Assembly: GCA_963849305.1 (NCBI GenBank) | Contig: CAWKGV010000006.1 | Location: forward strand, 62,001-126,000 | Direction: 5' to 3' | Source: CAWKGV01 sp963849305 | GTDB taxonomy: Bacteria > Pseudomonadota > Alphaproteobacteria > Acetobacterales > Acetobacteraceae | DNA length: 64,000 nucleotides | In this document: positions 8,893-17,253 of the stretch, one piece after another | Position numbering within the stretch: the stretch's first letter is position 1 | How the letters are laid out: each line of letters starts with the position of its first letter | Made by a program: the position numbers and the translations under genes | The notes under the pieces: model-generated | Told to the model about the DNA's origin: nothing | Seen by the model: the letters and a program-made list of their open reading frames with translations, nothing else | Databases searched by the model: none

Positions 8893-9873
8893 ATGGCCAA
8901 TGCAACGGGGGGCAAGCCGGGCGGAGCGCGCACCGTTCGGGTCGCTACCTCGGCTCGGCTGCACCTGGGATTTCTCGATCTGAACGGCAATCTCGGTCGG
9001 CGCTTCGGCAGCATCGGCCTGTCGCTAGACGCGCCCGTCACACGCCTCAGCCTGGAGCCGTCATCGGAGATGCGGGTCCTGGGGCCGGAGGCGGAGCGGG
9101 CGGAACGGTATCTGTCACGCATGGTTGATGAGCTGCGGGTGCCGCGCGGTCATCGGCTGACTGTGGAAGCCGCCATTCCCGCGCATTCCGGTTTGGGCTC
9201 CGGCACCCAACTCGCGCTCGCCGTTGCCAGCGCGGTTCGCCTGCTGCACGGGTTCGCCCCCGACCCGCGCGGCGATGCGACCCGCCTTGGCCGTGGCGCC
9301 CGGTCGGGCGTCGGCATTGGCTTGTTTGAACGCGGCGGGCTGGTAGTGGATGGCGGCCGTGGCCGACGGGTCGAAGCGCCGCCGTTGCTGACCCGGCTTT
9401 CCGTGCCCTCCGCCTGGCGTGTCTTGCTGGTGATGGATCCTGATCGCGCTGGCCTGGCCGGGGGCGCGGAGCGCGCCGCTTTCGCGTCGCTGCCGTTACT
9501 GTCCGAGACCACCACCGGTCGGATCTGCCGCTTGGTGCTGATGCTGGCCTTGCCCGCGCTCGCGGAATCCGACCTGGCAACGTTCGGATTCGCCGTCACC
9601 GAACTCCAGCGAATTCTGGGCGAGCACTTCGCGCCCGCGCAGGGCGGTCGGTTCACCAGCCCGCGCGTGGCAGCCGCACTGGCGAGGCTCGCGGCGGCGG
9701 GGGCGGCTGGCATCGGACAAAGCTCATGGGGGCCGACCGGCTTCGCCTTCGCCGCCGATCAGGTGGATGCCGAGCGGCTGGCCGCCACGGTCGCCGATCA
9801 ACAAGCGTTCAGTGGCCTGGACTGGACCATCTGTCGCGCGCTCAATCGTGGAGCGAGCGTGACGGCTGGGTAG
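8893..9873 (+). CDS. Beta-ribofuranosylaminobenzene 5'-phosphate synthase
   Basis: First committed enzyme of methanopterin synthesis, joining a p-aminobenzoate-type acceptor to PRPP with CO2 release. The 326-residue protein has the GHMP-like fold signatures of the family: VATSARLHLGFLDLNG at the N-terminus, the glycine-rich PAHSGLGSGTQLALAVASA loop (about residues 95-113), and GIGQSSWGPTGFAF near the end. ATG 8893 is preferred because homologues begin shortly before the ARLHLGF motif. It diverges from pcd/fhc and is followed after 33 bases by mtdB. Its presence shows the cell makes its own H4MPT. Confidence 0.92.
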   Translation: MANATGGKPGGARTVRVATSARLHLGFLDLNGNLGRRFGSIGLSLDAPVTRLSLEPSSEMRVLGPEAERAERYLSRMVDELRVPRGHRLTVEAAIPAHSGLGSGTQLALAVASAVRLLHGFAPDPRGDATRLGRGARSGVGIGLFERGGLVVDGGRGRRVEAPPLLTRLSVPSAWRVLLVMDPDRAGLAGGAERAAFASLPLLSETTTGRICRLVLMLALPALAESDLATFGFAVTELQRILGEHFAPAQGGRFTSPRVAAALARLAAAGAAGIGQSSWGPTGFAFAADQVDAERLAATVADQQAFSGLDWTICRALNRGASVTAG

Positions 9874-9906
9874 GCCCGGGGACGCGTATAGCGAGGAAGG
9901 AGCTAC

Positions 9907-10800
9907 ATGGCGGACAAGCATATCCTGCACATGCTGAGCCCACTCAAGCAGGTGAGCCCGTTCGACGCCAACATGGCGCTCGACGCCGGCTTCGACGCGG
10001 TCCTGCCTTATGCCGGGGTGACGTGCGAGGACGTCGGCCCGCTGGTCCAGGACGCGATCTTCTCGCGCCCGCCCAAGGCCGGGGCGAGGACCGGCGTGTT
10101 CATTGGCGGCAAGGACGCACTGCTCGCCCTCGACATGCTGGCGGCGGCGAAGCAGGCGATGGTGCCGCCATTCCAGCTCTCGCTGTTCGCCGACCCGGCC
10201 GGTTCCTTCACCACCGCCGCCGCGATGGTCGCGCGCGTGCAGCGGCTGCTGCGGCAGCGTGGGAAGGACTTGCGGGGGTTGCACGTGGTGGTGTTCGGCG
10301 CGACGGGGGTCGTGGGCTTCGCCTCGGGCGTGCTCGCCGCGCGGCAGAGCGCCGTTGTCACGCTGGCCGGGCACGACGGGCCGGATCGGGTCGCTCGCTC
10401 GGCCGGCGAGATCAAGCGCCGCTTCAATGTCGAGGTCGGCCATGCGGATGCCAGCAGCGAGGAGCGCAAGGCCGCGGTGCTGCAACCAGCCGACGTGGCG
10501 TTCTGCGCCGGGCGCGCCGGGGTGCGCATCCTGGGTGCGAACCTCCTGCGCTCGGCCTCCCGACTAATTGTGGCGGCCGATGTCAACGCGGTGCCGCCCT
10601 CCGGCGTCGAGGGTGTCGAGCCGATGACCGATGGCGATGCGATCTCGGGCACGCAGATCGCAGGGCTTGGCGCGCTCGCGATTGGCCAGACCAAGTACCG
10701 CACTGAGTTCGGCCTGTTCCGCCGGATGATTGAAGCCGACAAGCCGATCACGCTGGACTTCCAGGACGCGTTCGCGCTGGCCCAAGAGCTTGCCGGCTGA
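9907..10800 (+). CDS. mtdB: NAD(P)-dependent methylene-H4MPT dehydrogenase
   Basis: Oxidises methylene-H4MPT to methenyl-H4MPT with NAD(P)+. The 297 residues begin MADKHILHMLSPLKQVSPFD, typical of MtdB, and carry a Rossmann dinucleotide loop VVFGATGVVGFASGVLAA (about residues 131-148). AAGGAGC before the ATG is a good ribosome site. Conserved C-terminal IGQTKYRTEFGLFRRM segment also fits. It sits between the H4MPT biosynthesis gene and the ATP-grasp gene, upstream of mch, so two consecutive pathway steps are in one transcription unit. Confidence 0.95.
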   Translation: MADKHILHMLSPLKQVSPFDANMALDAGFDAVLPYAGVTCEDVGPLVQDAIFSRPPKAGARTGVFIGGKDALLALDMLAAAKQAMVPPFQLSLFADPAGSFTTAAAMVARVQRLLRQRGKDLRGLHVVVFGATGVVGFASGVLAARQSAVVTLAGHDGPDRVARSAGEIKRRFNVEVGHADASSEERKAAVLQPADVAFCAGRAGVRILGANLLRSASRLIVAADVNAVPPSGVEGVEPMTDGDAISGTQIAGLGALAIGQTKYRTEFGLFRRMIEADKPITLDFQDAFALAQELAG

Positions 10801-10810
10801 GCCTCCGCGC

Positions 10811-11938
10811 GTGCTGATCGCCGCCCTGTCCGGCCGGGCGCTCGCCGAGGCTGCGCGCCGCTCCGGTTATGCGCCTTTGGTCGCCGACCTGTTCGGCGAC
10901 CTCGACACCAGCGCCGCCGCCGAGGCGCACGAGCTGGTGCCGGGCAACCTCCGCCACGGGTTCTCGGCGAAGCGGTTGCTGGCGGCGCTCGACCGGCTCG
11001 CGGCCGCAGGCCGCAGCCCGGAGGGCCTGGTCTGGGGATCGGGCTTCGAGGATCGTCCGGCCCTGCTTCACCGGCTCGCGGGCCGCGCTCCGCTCCTTGG
11101 CAATGGCCCGGGGGCGGTACAGCGGGTGAAGCATCCATCGAGCCTCGCCGTGCTTTGCGAGCGGGCCAATGTCCCACACCCCGAGACCCGGCTCGGCCTG
11201 GTCGAGGGTTCCGGCTGGCTGAAGAAGCGGGCGGGCGGCTCGGGCGGGGTCCATGTTCGCCCGGCCAGTAGCTTGGGAGAGAGGCTTGGGAGCGGGGTCG
11301 AAACCATCAAAAACTGGCGCCGTCGTCCCTATTTCCAGCGCCGAGTGGTGGGGCGCCCGGTGTCGGCGTTGTTCCTGTCGAACGGTCGCGCGGCACTGGT
11401 GCTCGGCTTCTCCGAGCAGTGGCCCTCGCCTGCTTCGCGACAGCCGTTCCGCTTCGGCGGCGCGGTCCGGCCGGCCTTGCTGACCGAGCCCCAGGAAGCA
11501 TCACTGACGCAAGCGGTGGCCAGGCTCGCGCCACATTGCGAGCTGGTGGGGCTCAACAGCGCGGATTTCATGGTCTCCGCCGGCGGCTTCCACCTGTTGG
11601 AGATCAATCCCCGTCCGGGTGCCACGCTCGACCTGTTTCCAATTCCGGAGTTGTTCGAATGGCATGTTGTCGCCTGCCGAGGGCGGCTGCCGAACGAGTC
11701 TCCCTCGCTACCCGGCGCGATGGCGCTGGCGGTCGCTTATGCCGGGCGGCCGGTGCGTCTTCCGCGAGGCTTTACCTGGCCAGACTGGGCGGCCGATTTG
11801 CAGCGCCCGGAGCAGCCGGTCGCCGCGGGGGCCCCGCTCTGCACCGTGCTGGCGTCAGCAGGCAGCGCGGATGCGGCGCACGCTCTTGCGGCCCGCCGCG
11901 TCGCCGAAATTTTTAGCCGAGCGGAGAACGCCGCATGA
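10811..11938 (+). CDS. ATP-grasp protein of the H4MPT cluster
   Basis: ATP-grasp family ligase regularly found between mtdB and mch in methylotroph H4MPT clusters. It is thought to add a side group to the cofactor, though its substrate is unproven. Seen: an N-terminal Rossmann-like VLIAALSGRALAEAARRSGY, the ATP-binding lysine region WLKKRAGGSGGVHVRP, and the C-terminal metal site GFHLLEINPRPGATLDLF with the E-x-N-P-R motif. No ATG is available at the 5' end: GTG 10811 gives VLIAAL as the start, while TTG 10790 would overlap mtdB. The stop overlaps the mch ATG by four bases. Confidence 0.88.
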   Translation: MLIAALSGRALAEAARRSGYAPLVADLFGDLDTSAAAEAHELVPGNLRHGFSAKRLLAALDRLAAAGRSPEGLVWGSGFEDRPALLHRLAGRAPLLGNGPGAVQRVKHPSSLAVLCERANVPHPETRLGLVEGSGWLKKRAGGSGGVHVRPASSLGERLGSGVETIKNWRRRPYFQRRVVGRPVSALFLSNGRAALVLGFSEQWPSPASRQPFRFGGAVRPALLTEPQEASLTQAVARLAPHCELVGLNSADFMVSAGGFHLLEINPRPGATLDLFPIPELFEWHVVACRGRLPNESPSLPGAMALAVAYAGRPVRLPRGFTWPDWAADLQRPEQPVAAGAPLCTVLASAGSADAAHALAARRVAEIFSRAENAA

Positions 11939-12921
11939 ACGAACCGGTCGCCTCGCTTGGCCTCAACGCGCGCGCCTGGGAGCTTTTCACCGCGCTTCAG
12001 GACGACGCAGCGCGCCTACGCCTCGAGGTGCGGCGCGGCAGTTCGGGCGAGCACCTTATAGATGCCGGCGCCGGAGTTCCCGGCGGCACCGAGGCAGGGC
12101 TCAGGATCGCCACTATCTGCATGGGCGCACTGGGGGAGGTCCGGCTTTCCAGCGACCCCAGCCTACCGCGCTGGCCGTGGACACTCAGCGTCGCTTCGTC
12201 GAATCCGGTGACCGCCTGCCTCGCCAGCCAGTATGCCGGCTGGAGCCTTCACTACGGAGAGAAGCCGAATGCCTTCTTCGCGCTCGGCTCTGGGCCGGCG
12301 CGCGCGCTGGCGCGGCGCGAGGAGCTATTCGGCGATCTTGGGTATGTCGAGCAGTCGGGCGAGGCGGTGCTGGTGCTGGAGAGCCCGCGCCCGCCACCGG
12401 CGCCCCTCGTCGCCCAAATCGCCGAGGCGTGCGGCGTGTCGTGCGATCGCCTGGGCATCATCTACGCACCCACGCAGAGCCTGGCCGGCGGGGTACAGGT
12501 CGTCGCCCGCGTGCTGGAGGTAGCGTTGCACAAGGCGCACACACTCAAGTTCCCGCTTGAGCGTGTCCTGGACGGGATGGGCGCGGCGCCGCTGCCCCCG
12601 CCGCATCCCGATTTCGTCACCGCGATGGGCCGCACCAACGACGCGATTATTTTCGGCGGCCGGGTACAGCTCTTGGTCTCGGGGCCGGCGGCCGACGCGA
12701 AGGCGCTGGCCGAGGCCATGCCCGCCGCCGCCTCGCGCGACTACGGCCGCCCATTCGCGGAGATATTCCGCGCCTGCAAGGGCGATTTCTATGCCATCGA
12801 CCCGATGCTGTTCAGCCCCGCCGTGGCGCTCGTGACCGCGATCGAGACCGGCGAGACCTTCCGCGGCGGCAGGCTTGACCCGACGCTTTTAGATGCGTCG
12901 TTCGGCGACGGCGGCGACTGA
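11935..12921 (+). CDS. mch: Methenyl-H4MPT cyclohydrolase
   Basis: Converts methenyl-H4MPT to formyl-H4MPT, feeding the Fhc complex. The 328-residue length matches Mch. Diagnostic stretches include LNARAWELFTALQDDAARLR at the N-terminus, SSNPVTACLASQYAGWSL, IIYAPTQSLAGGVQVVARV and the C-terminal KGDFYAIDPMLFSPA. The start is coupled to the ATP-grasp gene (ATGA). It ends the plus-strand H4MPT block and converges with a 56-residue minus-strand gene ten bases downstream. Confidence 0.96.
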   Translation: MNEPVASLGLNARAWELFTALQDDAARLRLEVRRGSSGEHLIDAGAGVPGGTEAGLRIATICMGALGEVRLSSDPSLPRWPWTLSVASSNPVTACLASQYAGWSLHYGEKPNAFFALGSGPARALARREELFGDLGYVEQSGEAVLVLESPRPPPAPLVAQIAEACGVSCDRLGIIYAPTQSLAGGVQVVARVLEVALHKAHTLKFPLERVLDGMGAAPLPPPHPDFVTAMGRTNDAIIFGGRVQLLVSGPAADAKALAEAMPAAASRDYGRPFAEIFRACKGDFYAIDPMLFSPAVALVTAIETGETFRGGRLDPTLLDASFGDGGD

Positions 12922-12930
12922 GAACTGGTC

Positions 12931-13101
12931 CTACGGCTCTGGGCGGCTGGCATCCGCCCTGCTCGCCCCCGCTTCAGTCTGTTCGGTCGAGCGTCCGCCA
13001 CCCTTCGTCGGCTTTGCGGGGGCGGTCCGGGGACGGCGAGGCCCTTCGTCTTCGTCCTCCGGACTGGTGATCACGTCGAAATCGAATGGCGAGAAACGCA
13101 C
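12931..13101 (-). CDS. Small acidic-start, Pro/Lys-rich 56-residue protein
   Basis: An open frame too short for most gene finders. It starts at GTG 13101 with a near-perfect AAGGAGG five bases upstream and ends at TAG 12931. The product begins VRFSPFDFDVITSPEDEDEG, followed by a basic, Pro/Ala/Thr-rich, probably disordered tail (RPRTAPAKPTKGGG onward). There is no signal peptide or Cys. The ordered FDFDVI opening followed by an acidic cluster looks like a short binding peptide. It converges with mch. Function unknown; the strong ribosome site is the main evidence that it is translated. Confidence 0.55.
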   Translation of the reverse strand: MRFSPFDFDVITSPEDEDEGPRRPRTAPAKPTKGGGRSTEQTEAGASRADASRPEP

Positions 13102-13171
13102 GCTGGCCTCCTTCTTGCTATCGAAGGCCGCTCGCTCTTGGCGTCAGTCGGTCAGGGTGGATGCCCAACAA

Positions 13172-13196
13172 AAAGCCGCCTTGGCGGGGCGGCTTT
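13172..13196 (-). terminator. Intrinsic terminator-like hairpin (minus strand)
   Basis: A 9-bp perfect stem (AAAGCCGCC with GGCGGCTTT) encloses a 7-base loop. Read on the minus strand it is followed by TTTTTGTT-like U-rich sequence, the classic form of an intrinsic terminator. It lies about 70 bases upstream of the 56-residue gene, so it could end a short RNA starting within 13200-13355 or act as an attenuator. The rest of 13102-13355 has no gene; it contains the small palindromes GTACC-AGC-GGTAC and ATAC-AGTCC-GTAT. Confidence 0.6.
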
Positions 13197-13355
13197 GGGT
13201 CGTTGCGACGTATGCGCGATCCTAGGCCGCCAGTATGTACCAGCGGTACCAAAATCGCGAAACGAACATTTCACGTCGCATACAGTCCGTATAGTCGCAT
13301 CACCCGGCCTGGCGCAAGCGGAACTGAATTGCCGGCGGCGTCGTTTGGCATTGGC

Positions 13356-14504
13356 ATGGACACTCTCGCGCCAGACCAGGCAGTACCGCTAACCCGGCTC
13401 GAAACGCTGCTCGACCGTGTCGCCCGCTATGAGCCGACGATGCGGGGCCGCGCCACGGCGCTCGACGCGGCGGTGCGCTTTGCGGAAGACGACCTCTATG
13501 CCTTGCGCGAACTCGGGGTGCTGGCCGCACCGCTGCCCGCCCGGCTTGGCGGGTTGGGGCTGGGAACCGAGCCGGAGGGCGCCTCGGGCATCCTGGCGCT
13601 CCTGCGCCTGCTGGGCCGGGGCAATCTGTCGGTCGGACGGGTGTTCGAAGCCCACGTGAATGCACTGCGGCTGGTGATTCTCTGTGGCACCGAGTCGCAG
13701 CAGCGACAGACCGCGCGTGACGCTCAGGCGGGCCATCTATTCGCGCTCTGGTGCGCCGAAACTGGCGACGGGCTTCGGATCGCGGGGCCGACTGACGCAC
13801 CGCGCCTGCGCGGCGCCAAGAGCTTCTGTTCGGCCGCTGGCTGGGCGACGCGCGCGATCGTCACCGCGACCGATGCGGAATGCGCCGTGCGCATGGTCTT
13901 GGTCGAAGCCGGGCCGGGTGTCCACGCGGAGAAGCTGGAGCATCCGCCTCAAGGTATGCGCGCCGCCGGCACCGGGCGTATGCGGTTCGACGATCTAGAG
14001 GTGCCGCCGGAGGCCCTGCTCGGCGGCCCGGGCGACTACCTGCGCGAGCCCGAGTTCTCCGCCGGGGCCTGGCGCACCTCGGCGGTTACTCTGGGCGGCC
14101 TGGAGGCACTGGTGGGCGAAGCCCGTGCGCAACTCGCAGCGCGCGGGCGCGATGCCGACCCGCATCAGCGTGCGCGGATCGGCCGCGCCCTGATCGCCCA
14201 GGAGACCGCGGCGCTCTGGGTCCGCAAGGCGGGACTGATCGCGGAGGGCACGTACGCCGCGCCGGAGGACCGCCACGCCTACGTCAATCTCGCGCGAGTG
14301 GCGGTGGAGGCGGCCGCGCTCGACGCCGTCCGCCTGATCCAACACTCGCTCGGGCTCACGGCTTTCGTGCCGCCGAACCCGGTCGAGCGGCTGATGCGGG
14401 ATTTGCAGACCTATCTCCGCCAGCCGGCGCCGGACGAAGCGCTGACCGACGCAGCCGTCCGATACTTCCACTACGACCTGCCCGCGGCGGAGGCGGTGCC
14501 ATGA
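13356..14504 (+). CDS. Acyl-CoA dehydrogenase-like flavoprotein
   Basis: This 382-residue protein has the layout of the acyl-CoA dehydrogenase family: N-terminal helical domain with APLPARLGGLGLGTEPEG, central beta-domain (FALWCAETGDGLRIAGPTDA, then KSFCSAAGWA), and C-terminal helical bundle with LIQHSLGLTAFVPPNPVERL. The canonical catalytic Glu position is not obvious, as in several secondary-metabolism members, so the substrate may not be a plain acyl-CoA. ATG 13356 removes an unlikely long extension. The stop overlaps the next start (ATGA). Its partners (PIG-L deacetylase, NodS-like methyltransferase) suggest modification of a sugar-lipid or glycoside rather than beta-oxidation. Confidence 0.82.
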   Translation: MDTLAPDQAVPLTRLETLLDRVARYEPTMRGRATALDAAVRFAEDDLYALRELGVLAAPLPARLGGLGLGTEPEGASGILALLRLLGRGNLSVGRVFEAHVNALRLVILCGTESQQRQTARDAQAGHLFALWCAETGDGLRIAGPTDAPRLRGAKSFCSAAGWATRAIVTATDAECAVRMVLVEAGPGVHAEKLEHPPQGMRAAGTGRMRFDDLEVPPEALLGGPGDYLREPEFSAGAWRTSAVTLGGLEALVGEARAQLAARGRDADPHQRARIGRALIAQETAALWVRKAGLIAEGTYAAPEDRHAYVNLARVAVEAAALDAVRLIQHSLGLTAFVPPNPVERLMRDLQTYLRQPAPDEALTDAAVRYFHYDLPAAEAVP

Positions 14505-15238
14505 AGCCGAGCGAACTGCATCGGCACTGGCGCAGCCTGCCATTGGTCGATCTCGGGACCGTGACCCGCGGTGGCACGCCGCTGGTGCTGGCGCCCCACC
14601 CGGACGACGAAAGCCTCGGCTGCGGCGGGATGATCGCCGCCTCCTGCGCCGACGGCGCAGCGCCGGTCGTGGTCATCCTGACCGACGGAAGCGGCTCGCA
14701 TCCGAACTCGCGCACCCATCCGCCAGCCGCGTTGCGCGAGTTGCGGGAGAGCGAGGCGCGAACGGCGACGGCCGTGCTTGGCCTGCCGCCCGAGCGGTTG
14801 GTGTTTCTTCGAGTCAAGGACGGCGCCGCGCCGCGAGGTGGGGCCGAATTTGATGTCGCGGTCGGTAAGCTCGTCCTGTTCATCGAATTGCATCGGTGCT
14901 CGGTCGTGCTCGCGCCGTGGATGCACGACCCCCACCGTGACCACGAAGCCGCCCATATGATGGCGGTGGCGGCGGCGTGGCGGACCGGCGTGCGGCGGAT
15001 GTCCTATCCTGTCTGGGGTTGGACGCTCGGCGACGAGGACGACACACCGGCGGCGCTGGATACCGGGGTCCGGCTCGACATCGCGCCGCATCTGCCGGCC
15101 AAGCGCGCGGCCATCGCCGCCCATGCGTCCCAACACGGGAAGGTGGTGACCGACGACCCGACTGGCTTCCGGCTGCCGGCCGAGCTGCTCGCCGCGTGCG
15201 ATGCGCCTCACGAGGTGTTCCTGGGTGCGATGGAATGA
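14501..15238 (+). CDS. PIG-L family N-acetylglucosaminyl deacetylase
   Basis: Zn-dependent deacetylase of the LmbE/PIG-L family (245 residues). The metal site motif APHPDDESLGCGG is at about residues 29-41, and the second His pair is in WMHDPHRDHEAAHMM. Such enzymes remove acetyl groups from GlcNAc-type sugars. It is coupled on both sides by ATGA overlaps with the acyl-CoA dehydrogenase and the methyltransferase, so the three proteins probably act on the same compound. Start ATG 14501 is fixed by the overlap. Confidence 0.9.
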   Translation: MKPSELHRHWRSLPLVDLGTVTRGGTPLVLAPHPDDESLGCGGMIAASCADGAAPVVVILTDGSGSHPNSRTHPPAALRELRESEARTATAVLGLPPERLVFLRVKDGAAPRGGAEFDVAVGKLVLFIELHRCSVVLAPWMHDPHRDHEAAHMMAVAAAWRTGVRRMSYPVWGWTLGDEDDTPAALDTGVRLDIAPHLPAKRAAIAAHASQHGKVVTDDPTGFRLPAELLAACDAPHEVFLGAME

Positions 15239-15840
15239 GCAACGCGCGGCGTTCGGTGCCGCCGGCCTATTTCGACCGGCTCTACGCCCACGACCCCGAT
15301 CCGTGGCGGTTCGAGACCAGCCGCTATGAGGCCGATAAGTACCGCTTCACGATCGACGCGCTGGGGGCGCGCCGGTTCGCCTCGGGCCTTGAAATCGGCT
15401 GCTCCATCGGCGTGTTGACCCGGCTGCTCGCGGAACGCTGCGAGGCGTTGCTGGCCGTTGACTTTGCCGTCGCCGCGCTGGAGCGCGCGCGGCGGCGCTG
15501 CGCCGACCTGCCGCATGTAGGGTTCCGCCAAATGCGGGTTCCGGGCGACTGGCCGGAGGGCCAGTTCGACCTCGTGGTGCTGTCCGAAGTGCTCTACTTC
15601 CTGGATGCCGCCGACATACGCCGCTCCGCCCAGCTCGCCGTGGCCGCGCTGGGCGCGGACGGCATGGTGCTGCTGGTCAATTACCTGGCCGAAGCCGACA
15701 ATCCGACCGGCGGTGATGCGGCAGCGGAGATCTTCATCGCGGCGTGCGACGGGGCGGTCACGCCAGCTCGGCAATTTCGGCAGACGCTGTATCGTATAGA
15801 CCTATTGGCACGCGCGGGGAGCGCCCAAGTCGGGCGCTGA
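15235..15840 (+). CDS. NodS-like SAM-dependent methyltransferase
   Basis: Class I methyltransferase of 201 residues resembling nodulation protein S. It opens with YFDRLYAHDPDPWRFETSRY, then the SAM motif I GLEIGCSIGVLTRLLA (about residues 50-65) and the acidic post-motif LLAVDFAVAALERAR; motif FDLVVLSEVLYFLD follows. NodS methylates a deacetylated glucosamine nitrogen, which fits the preceding PIG-L deacetylase. It is last in the three-gene coupled block. A glycosyltransferase normally completing such a set is about 10 kb away on the other strand. Confidence 0.88.
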   Translation: MSNARRSVPPAYFDRLYAHDPDPWRFETSRYEADKYRFTIDALGARRFASGLEIGCSIGVLTRLLAERCEALLAVDFAVAALERARRRCADLPHVGFRQMRVPGDWPEGQFDLVVLSEVLYFLDAADIRRSAQLAVAALGADGMVLLVNYLAEADNPTGGDAAAEIFIAACDGAVTPARQFRQTLYRIDLLARAGSAQVGR

Positions 15841-16366
15841 TCCGCTCGACCCGTGGCGAGACGCCGTCACGGCTATCGGGCTTCGCTGCATGGGTCGGGC
15901 CTGGTCTCAAATCGAGAGACATGAACCCGGCGTTCGCGATGCGGGAATAGTGAGGGGGCGTTCGCGGCCGATGCGGCAATCGGGTGCCACGCGTGGTGTA
16001 CACCAGGGCGGATTCAGGCTTTTTCGTCGAGGCGGGGTGTGTACACCGGGGCAGGACCGGGGCGGGCGGGTGTACACCGGCCGCTAACCGGCTGTTCATG
16101 TTCGATTGAACACGCAATGGCATTTTGGGGCATGAACTGGGGCGCGGAAGCCGCCCTTCGGCTTACGTCCGGTCTCAAAGAGCAACGGCGACGTCGATCG
16201 TCGGTCTCCATGGAATTGCGGGTGCGGCGAGTGCGTCTTTGCCCTGCGCCAAGAATACCCGGACTAATTGCTGAAATCGTGCAGCGTAGTACCTCCGGTT
16301 TTTGTGCATCGCAATATTGCTCGTCAGCCCCCATCTCCAGGGTCCGAACCCAGAAGGAGTACAGCA
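15841..16366. other. 526-base intergenic region before the phasin gene
   Basis: No convincing gene on either strand. It holds three copies of a GTGTACAC palindrome (described separately) and a 10-bp palindrome GCAATATTGC at 16311-16320, about 47 bases before the phasin start, which could be an operator. AAGGAG at 16354-16359 is the phasin ribosome site. No clear -35/-10 pair was identified. Confidence 0.5.
15995..16078. promoter_or_regulatory. Triple GGTGTACACC palindrome cluster
   Basis: Three near-identical palindromes sit in 84 bases: GGTGTACACC at 15995-16004, TGTGTACACC at 16038-16047, and GGTGTACACC at 16069-16078. Copies two and three continue CGG. Start-to-start spacings are 43-44 and 30-31 bases, close to multiples of a helical turn. 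Repeated dyads of this size look like sites for a dimeric repressor or activator. The nearest target is the phasin gene 290 bases downstream; the regulator is not identifiable here. Confidence 0.5.
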
Positions 16367-17044
16367 ATGTCGGAAACAATGAAGACATCCCAGCCGGCCC
16401 GCGAAGGCGTGGGGCAGGTGCGGGAGGCGGCGCAGGCTGCCGCGGACTCGACCGCACGCACGGCCAAGGAGGCGATGGGCAGCGCACAGGACACGTTCAA
16501 TCGCACGGCCGACAAGGCCCGGAACATCGGCTCGAACGTGGCCGACACCATGGCCCGCGGCGCTGAGGCCACGGCCGACATCGCGCAACGCTCCGCCGAA
16601 CAGGGCCGTGACGTGGTGTGGCTCGGCGTGCGGACCGCGGCGGGCGTGAACGGCCGGTTCGCCGACAGGAACTACGATCGCGGCCACCGAACGCTAGCAT
16701 CCGCTGCGCGGGCACTCGACATCTATCGTCAAGCGGGCGAGAGCGCCGCGGAGAAGGTGCAGACGTTGTTTGCGACTTACCAGCAGCTTGGCCGTGGTGT
16801 GCAGCAGATGCAGATGGCCTATCTCCAGATGCTCGATCGTGCACTGCAACAGTCCACGCGCAAGCCGCAGGACTTGCTACGCGCCAAATCGATTGAGGAG
16901 TTCGCCGAAATCCAGCGCGACCTCTATCTTGACGCCGTCAATCACACCTTCGAGGCGAGTTCCACCTTGCTGCAGATCGCTGGCCGGGTTGCGCAGCAGG
17001 CGGTGCCGCCCTCGCAGGATCAGACGAAGATTGTGCGTCCCTAA
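16367..17044 (+). CDS. Phasin family protein
   Basis: Polyhydroxyalkanoate-granule-associated phasin (225 residues). The N-terminal 90 residues are a low-complexity amphipathic Ala/Thr/Gln-rich stretch (AREGVGQVREAAQAAADSTA). The C-terminal part is the helical phasin_2 domain, with QQMQMAYLQMLDRALQQS and DLLRAKSIEEFAEIQRDLYL. ATG 16367 follows AAGGAG by 7 bases. It is monocistronic and followed by a hairpin. Its presence implies PHA storage, common in methylotrophic alphaproteobacteria. Confidence 0.88.
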   Translation: MSETMKTSQPAREGVGQVREAAQAAADSTARTAKEAMGSAQDTFNRTADKARNIGSNVADTMARGAEATADIAQRSAEQGRDVVWLGVRTAAGVNGRFADRNYDRGHRTLASAARALDIYRQAGESAAEKVQTLFATYQQLGRGVQQMQMAYLQMLDRALQQSTRKPQDLLRAKSIEEFAEIQRDLYLDAVNHTFEASSTLLQIAGRVAQQAVPPSQDQTKIVRP

Positions 17045-17067
17045 ATCGCTGAACGGATAAACCTCAA

Positions 17068-17106
17068 CCTTCCGCCCCCCCGGCATCGGCCGTCGGCGGC
17101 GGAAGG
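17068..17106 (+). terminator. Hairpin after phasin gene
   Basis: A 9-bp perfect stem (CCTTCCGCC with GGCGGAAGG) around a 21-base loop begins 24 bases after the phasin stop. It lacks a U-tract, so it may be a weak or factor-assisted terminator or an mRNA 3'-end stabiliser. Confidence 0.4.
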
Positions 17107-17253
17107 CGCCGGATGTATTGCCTCTTCGTGCCCTCGGACCAACATCGTTGCAGATGAAGACACACACTCGTCGGCTCCCTCCTCCGCCCTTGCCTTTTAT
17201 GATGGCCGAGCTGGCTCTCGCGTCTTGGGAGACCATCGCCCGACGAAGCCTGC

